Positions 59,662 to 64,000 of a stretch of 64,000 nt of DNA are shown here, piece after piece. Source of the DNA: Reticulascus tulasneorum (lineage: Eukaryota; Ascomycota; Sordariomycetes; Glomerellales; Reticulascaceae); NCBI GenBank assembly GCA_001557505.1, contig LSAX01000007.1, positions 2,046,001 through 2,110,000 of the forward strand. Direction: 5' to 3'. A program made the position numbers and the translations under genes. Below the pieces are notes generated by a model. That model worked only from the letters and a program-made list of their open reading frames with translations, did no database searches and had not been told where the DNA came from. Within the stretch, counting starts at the first letter, position 1. Each line of letters begins with the position of its first letter.

Positions 59662-60957
59662 CTGGGGAGTAGGAGACAATGTAAATAGCGCGAAGAGGAA
59701 GAGGATCATCGCATAGCGACGACATGGTCTGATATAGCTCTATTACAGCATGGTCATGCCAGGTAGCTCCGCGAACCTGGGGTGGGCCATTTGTGTCTTC
59801 GATATCGGCGTACTCGGGTTCATTGTATGCGTGACTTCGCATCCACCATATGCATGGTGCTCGGCGCCAGAAATGGTAAGGAGTGTTTACCATGTTTATT
59901 GCGATATCTAGCTGCAAGCGTTGGTCGAAGAACCCCACTTTCAGTCATTTCGTTCTGCAGAGCCTCAAACATCGGTAGTTTCGCCCCTCCAGTCCAGTGG
60001 GAGCAAAGGTTGATGACGATTGAGTGTGCGATGGGGGGTTACTGGTCACTACATACATACATATGCAAACACGCGTGGCTGAGTTTAGCAGCTCGATGCT
60101 GCATGAAGGGCTGAAGCGAACCCATGTCGTTTGAAGTGGATCTGGTGGTGGCTTAATTGGATCATTTTTTCAGGGTCACTTCTGCCACAAGTAACGGTGC
60201 CTTTTCAGGCTTCTTCTTCTTCTCCTGCTTTCTTCTTCTTCTTCGTTCGTCTTGTTTCGTGCTAGAAGTATCACGAAGATCATGGAGATTCAAACCTCAT
60301 GATGATAGATCGATGCGGGAATACCTTCGGAATACAACCCGTTTACCAGGAAAAGAAGCTACCCGAGGCTCCCGCGAACCACTTCCCGTGACTGTGGGAC
60401 CTAGACTGGCCCACAGGCTTATCATCTGAACTAAGGACCAGGGTGTCCCCATCACCAAGTTGAGCTACGCAGTTTCAAAGTGGATCGTCCCTCCAGACGC
60501 ACGAGCCGAGGCCACTTCAATAATGTGCTCCATATCGACAGCTGATTGGCAGCCTTGCGAAGAAATCAATAATTCCCTCTGATCCATGGCACCCTCCCAC
60601 CCTGTCCTCAGGGAATCAAGCAATCAGCTTTCCCCCTTTGTGGAGCCGCTCAGTCGATGAAAGCCACTATCGTATGCGATCCCGGCCCATGTCAAGTGCA
60701 CACCGCGCAGCAAACCTGCCCGCCAGTCCAAGCTCCCCCACTGCCAGCACAAAGCCAGAGCCTCAAGCTTGGCTACGCGTCTGCAGTCCCCCTCATTTGC
60801 CTCTACCCTCCTCTACCTCTGCCCTGGTGCAAGTTCCAGACACGTAGTCCACGATGACATGAGCTTTCCTCATTCCACTCCACTCGGTTCAAGTGGCTTG
60901 CTGCTCTTAAAGTCACCTCCATGCCTATGAACCGCACCGCCGGGTTCCTCCATCGCC
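59662..60957. other. intergenic
   Basis: Between two plus-strand genes. Contains a short CATA tandem run near 60050-60064, a TTC-rich tract at 60210-60245 and a weak tRNA-like stretch on the minus strand that I rejected. No gene supported. Confidence 0.45.
60210..60245 (+). repeat. TTC-rich simple repeat
   Basis: Two blocks of tandem TTC/CTT separated by TCCTGC. Pyrimidine-rich low-complexity DNA, common in fungal intergenic regions. Confidence 0.7.
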
Positions 60958-63456
60958 ATGGTCGAAACGCTAAAATTAACTCCAGTAGTGTACCGGTCGC
61001 CCTTCGCCCTCGTCGACGGTAGCCCGAGTACCGTCACAAGTCCGCAGCTCACATGGAATCCCCGCGACGAGATCTTTCGTCGGTTTTCCGACCCGGCGCA
61101 TGATGATGAGCGGAAACGAATCGCCGCCCATGTCAAGTACGTCTTCGTCATCCAGCTCGCCTGGGTCCCGCACGCGGCGACTCCGATGTCTCGAGACTCT
61201 TCGGGTGACGTTAGCTAACCATCCTCGACAGAACGGCAGAAGCGGCCTACAACACCGCGGTAAAGTCGATGCAGGTGTACCTCAAGAAAAATGAGGTCGC
61301 AAATATCCTGTCACCTGCGGCCAGCACCAAACAGGAGCTCCACCGGGTTGCGCTCAACATTCAGAGGACACAGGCGACGGCAATCGACAAGAGCAAGATG
61401 GGGAAGCTTGTCAATGTTCTAGACCACTACCAAGGAGTTTTTGACATCTTGTCGCAAGCCGACCTATCCTACCTGCCGCTTTTATGGGGTGGATTGAAGT
61501 TTGTGCTCATCGTGCGTAAGATTGACGTCTCATGTGTCCCGGTCTCCCTAACCCTTGACCAGATGTCCAAAAACCACTGCGACCTACTCACCAAGATGAC
61601 CGACATGATGATCGAGATAGGGCTCAATCTTCAGAGAGTCCAGGTCTATGCAACACTCTTCCCAACCGTCAGAATGCTCGAGCTGGTTTCCGAACTGTAT
61701 GCTTCAATTGTGGAATTCCTCCAGGAGATCATTGCGCATTCGCAGAAGAAGTCGATAAGTATGTCGCTCTTCAATCTGTGTGCTTCACAGGCCCAAGAGG
61801 TGACTAATGGAACACAGAGAGGTACATGTCGTCATTCTGGCAGCCGTTTGACATAAAATTCGGTGGCCTTGTCACAAGGATAGACAGGATACACAAACAC
61901 ATCGAGAAGGACGCGAATCTCGGCTCGATGGTCGTGCAGATGGTGCAAAGTAACTCCTTGGCGAAATACCGGACAGATCTAGGCCTCCAGAGATGTCATT
62001 TGGAAGAGAGTCTCAAAGGTACTTCGTGCAATCTTCTTCGATAGTGTATCATTTACTGACTCTCGCCACAGGCATCGCGGAGGGCACATCAACCGTGCTC
62101 TTCCAAAAGATTAAAAAGACTTTGTTCAACGGCTTCGAGCTCGAAGCCGGCTACCACGAGGAGCTGGCAGCGACATACAAGGTCACGACATCGGAGGCGT
62201 GGGATGAATGGTTCAAGATAGAGCAGCAATACGTGCCGTCGGGCTACTCACACGAGACGACCTTGGTACAAGCCGAGTGCGACGCACCCGATCCACAACA
62301 CGCCTTACTGTGGGTATCTCAGCAGCGAAAACAAGCATCACAAGTCCCATCGACGTATCTCATCTGGACTCGCGGCATGACCGCCCAGTCAGCAGTGGCA
62401 TCCTTGACTTTTCAGATCCTGGCCCAAAAACCACAGGTCATTTCCATGGCGGGTCTCAACATGAAGTCGTTTGGACAGGCGAACATGTCCATAAAAGCGT
62501 TATGGGCTTTGTTCCTGCACCTCACAAAGGTGCTTGGCGGATGCATGGTTTACATCTCGATTGGGTCCGTTGGGCCGGAGGAGTTTGCCATAGTCAAGAA
62601 GTTCGTCGATTTGGTGAAGAAGTGGGATGGGCCAGCCATTAACGTGACATTGATTCACCCCTTCCACGAGAAGTTTGCCAGGACGGAAGATGTCGTCGAC
62701 CTCGATGAGAAATACGACGTGCATCCGTCGCTGACGACCACGGATGCGATGCACCACGTCCTGCTGCTGGAGCTGAATATCCACGACCACGTGTCGGACA
62801 CCGTCCACGGGCTGCTCTGGGAAACCGTGTGGCGGGAGGTGAGGTACGCGGTGATTAGCATCGCCCTCATGGCTGTGATAAAGGAACTGCACTTGGCCGC
62901 GAGGAAGCTTGCGGACGAAATAGTGAGTCTTTCGACGAAGGATCGAGAGCTCTGGAACGGCGCCATCTCGAAATGGACAGAGAACAAGTACGCGATGAAT
63001 AATCTGCGCGAACAAATGCAACGTCATCTCAACATCGTTGACCTCCACCTTCCGCCAGAGGTCAAGACTCGACTGTCAGCAAGCCTTAGACTTATCGTTT
63101 TCACCCATGACATGGAAGATATCGGCTCACATCCCTTATCGGCACCGCAACGGACTATGATATATGAAGATATCCAAGACGCGATCAGGCCGGGCACCCA
63201 GGAGATGTTCTGCACCGCGATCCCGGATCTACTGGCGGAGGTCCTTGACGACTACCGGGAAAACCTACCCGACACGGAGCGCAAGGCTAAGAGCTTGGTG
63301 TCGGACCTGGCGCGGGATCGGTTCAGCAAGAACGGGACGTGGAAGGAATCATTCTCGGACGCGAAAGAGCTGATCGTGGACGGCATCACTCAGGCGATCG
63401 AGATTGGATTCGAAGACGTCGTCGAAGCCCTTCTGGCGCCGGGGAGCGCCGAGTAA
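60958..63456 (+). CDS. DUF7708-like STAND-related protein without a recognisable P-loop
   Basis: Predicted 746-aa protein in five exons: 60958-61136, 61232-61511, 61563-61758, 61818-62018, 62072-63456. Residues about 55-300 resemble the helical DUF7708 domain found at the N-terminus of many fungal NACHT/STAND proteins; the best block is LPLLWGGLKFVL, followed by LTKMTDMMIEIGLNLQRVQVYATLFP. Where such proteins carry the NTPase Walker A, this one reads STYLIWTRGMTAQSAVASL: the hydrophobic strand is kept but the Gly-Lys-Ser/Thr is missing. GGCMVYISIGSVGPEEF and NVTLIHPF may be the remnants of the following NTPase strands. The C-terminus (about 550-746) is helical, without ankyrin, WD40 or TPR repeats. 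All phases close and there are no internal stops, so it looks like an intact gene, not a decayed one. Function unknown; possibly a STAND-related partner or decoy. Confidence 0.75.
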
Positions 63457-63556
63457 ATAACTGTAATATTGCTTTATTTGTATCTATGAGCAAGCGTGCA
63501 AAGCCACACCCATGAAATTCATGATCTTTTCAACCATCATGCGCGCTCCAACCCAT

Positions 63557-64000
63557 CTAGCACCAGAAGTAGTAGTCGTTGTTCTCCCAGACCGTTTCCG
63601 GCTTCGCGCCCTCCTTCCAGCGCAAGCTGGGAATGCTGCCATCCAACCGCTCATCGAACACGAGCGACACCGCATCTCCTGCCGCGTCGCTCACCGCCCT
63701 CGCCGCCGCGCTGACTTCCTCGTTCGGGTTCCAGACCAGCACTTTGTGCAGACCCCAATCCAAGGCCTCCGCTGCAGCAGCCTGCAGCAACTTGGCCACA
63801 TCGCCGATCTTGTCCTCTGAATGCGAGGACACGATGCGGATGATCTTGAGCTTCTTCTCGCGGAAGTCGTGATCCCAGTAGAGCCACGCCTTGCCGTCGG
63901 CCGTGATGGCGCCACGATGCTGAACTGTGCGGCCCTCAAGGACCTCGGCCATGAAGCCGTCGCGCGTGAAATGCCAGTCGACTTGCGCAAAGTTGGGCAC
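63557..64000 (-). CDS. lyc1: LYC1-like N-acetyltransferase, C-terminal part (gene continues beyond window)
   Basis: The frame is open to the window edge and ends at 63557; 147 codons are visible. The text LYWDHDFREKKLKIIRIV, LLQAAAAEALDWGL, KVLVWNP and SIPSLRW, with a terminus YYFWC, matches the C-terminal domain of fungal LYC1-type GNAT acetyltransferases, named from Yarrowia lipolytica, which acetylates lysine with acetyl-CoA. The N-terminal GNAT domain must lie to the right of the window. No intron is seen in the visible part. It is convergent with the DUF7708-like gene, with 100 bp between stops. Confidence 0.75.
   Translation of the reverse strand: MPNFAQVDWHFTRDGFMAEVLEGRTVQHRGAITADGKAWLYWDHDFREKKLKIIRIVSSHSEDKIGDVAKLLQAAAAEALDWGLHKVLVWNPNEEVSAAARAVSDAAGDAVSLVFDERLDGSIPSLRWKEGAKPETVWENNDYYFWC

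Noticed and set aside
60375..60480. tRNA-like stretch on the minus strand (A-box-like TAGCTCAACTTGG)
   Set aside because: Neither a D stem, a proper B box nor a consistent acceptor stem can be formed together. Probably chance or a very old remnant.
1..64000. CRISPR arrays, prokaryotic operons, intact transposons or viral genes
   Set aside because: Looked for and not seen. Spliceosomal introns and gene families mark this as nuclear fungal DNA, and no transposase, reverse transcriptase or viral polymerase frame was found.

Overview
The window is nuclear DNA from a filamentous ascomycete (Pezizomycotina). The genes are monocistronic, sit on both strands and are separated by roughly 0.2-2.9 kb. 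Most are split by short GT-AG introns (mainly 42-85 nt). Gene content is typically fungal: Mec1/ATR kinase, Mediator Med17, a Ris1/Uls1-type SNF2 translocase, fungal phosphofructokinase, a GH71 mutanase, a NACHT-ankyrin STAND protein and a LYC1-type acetyltransferase. I could not fix genus or species. I joined exons by hand and checked codon phase; where I give a protein length, the exon sum is divisible by three unless stated.

Layout. 0-9 kb: an intron-bearing tRNA-like gene (677-819), a flavin monooxygenase (2110-4110, +), a Cys-rich secreted/GPI-type protein (4579-5421, -) and an MFS exporter (6398-8227, -). 9-20 kb: the very large Mec1/ATR checkpoint kinase (9045-16955, +), then a PARP-type zinc-finger protein with a histone-H1-like tail (17845-19374, +). 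20-34 kb: a secreted type-B carboxylesterase (21776-23398, +), a NACHT-ankyrin protein (23598-26661, -), an Arg/Ser/Glu-rich repeat protein (27617-29452, -) and a single-pass membrane protein with a lectin-like ectodomain (32303-34032, -). 36-53 kb: 6-phosphofructokinase (36902-39358, -) divergent from Med17 (40363-42373, +), then Ris1/Uls1 (42881-47185, -), an NmrA-like protein (48572-49666, -) and a membrane-anchored NPP-type phosphodiesterase (50521-52878, -). 55-64 kb: a 13-exon GH71 protein with a long uncharacterised C-terminal half (55421-59661, +), a DUF7708-like protein lacking a recognisable P-loop (60958-63456, +) and the 3' part of a LYC1-like acetyltransferase (63557 to the window edge, -).

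How it fits together. There is no operon, no biosynthetic gene cluster with a backbone enzyme, and no intact transposon. Housekeeping genes (glycolysis, transcription, genome maintenance) are interleaved with accessory ones (STAND-type proteins, secreted hydrolases, surface proteins). Three genes concern chromatin or DNA damage (Mec1, the PARP-finger protein, Ris1/Uls1). The most unusual items are the C-terminal domain of the GH71 protein, the DUF7708-like protein without a P-loop, the NACHT-ankyrin gene, and the Ris1 intron that falls inside its SUMO-interacting motif.
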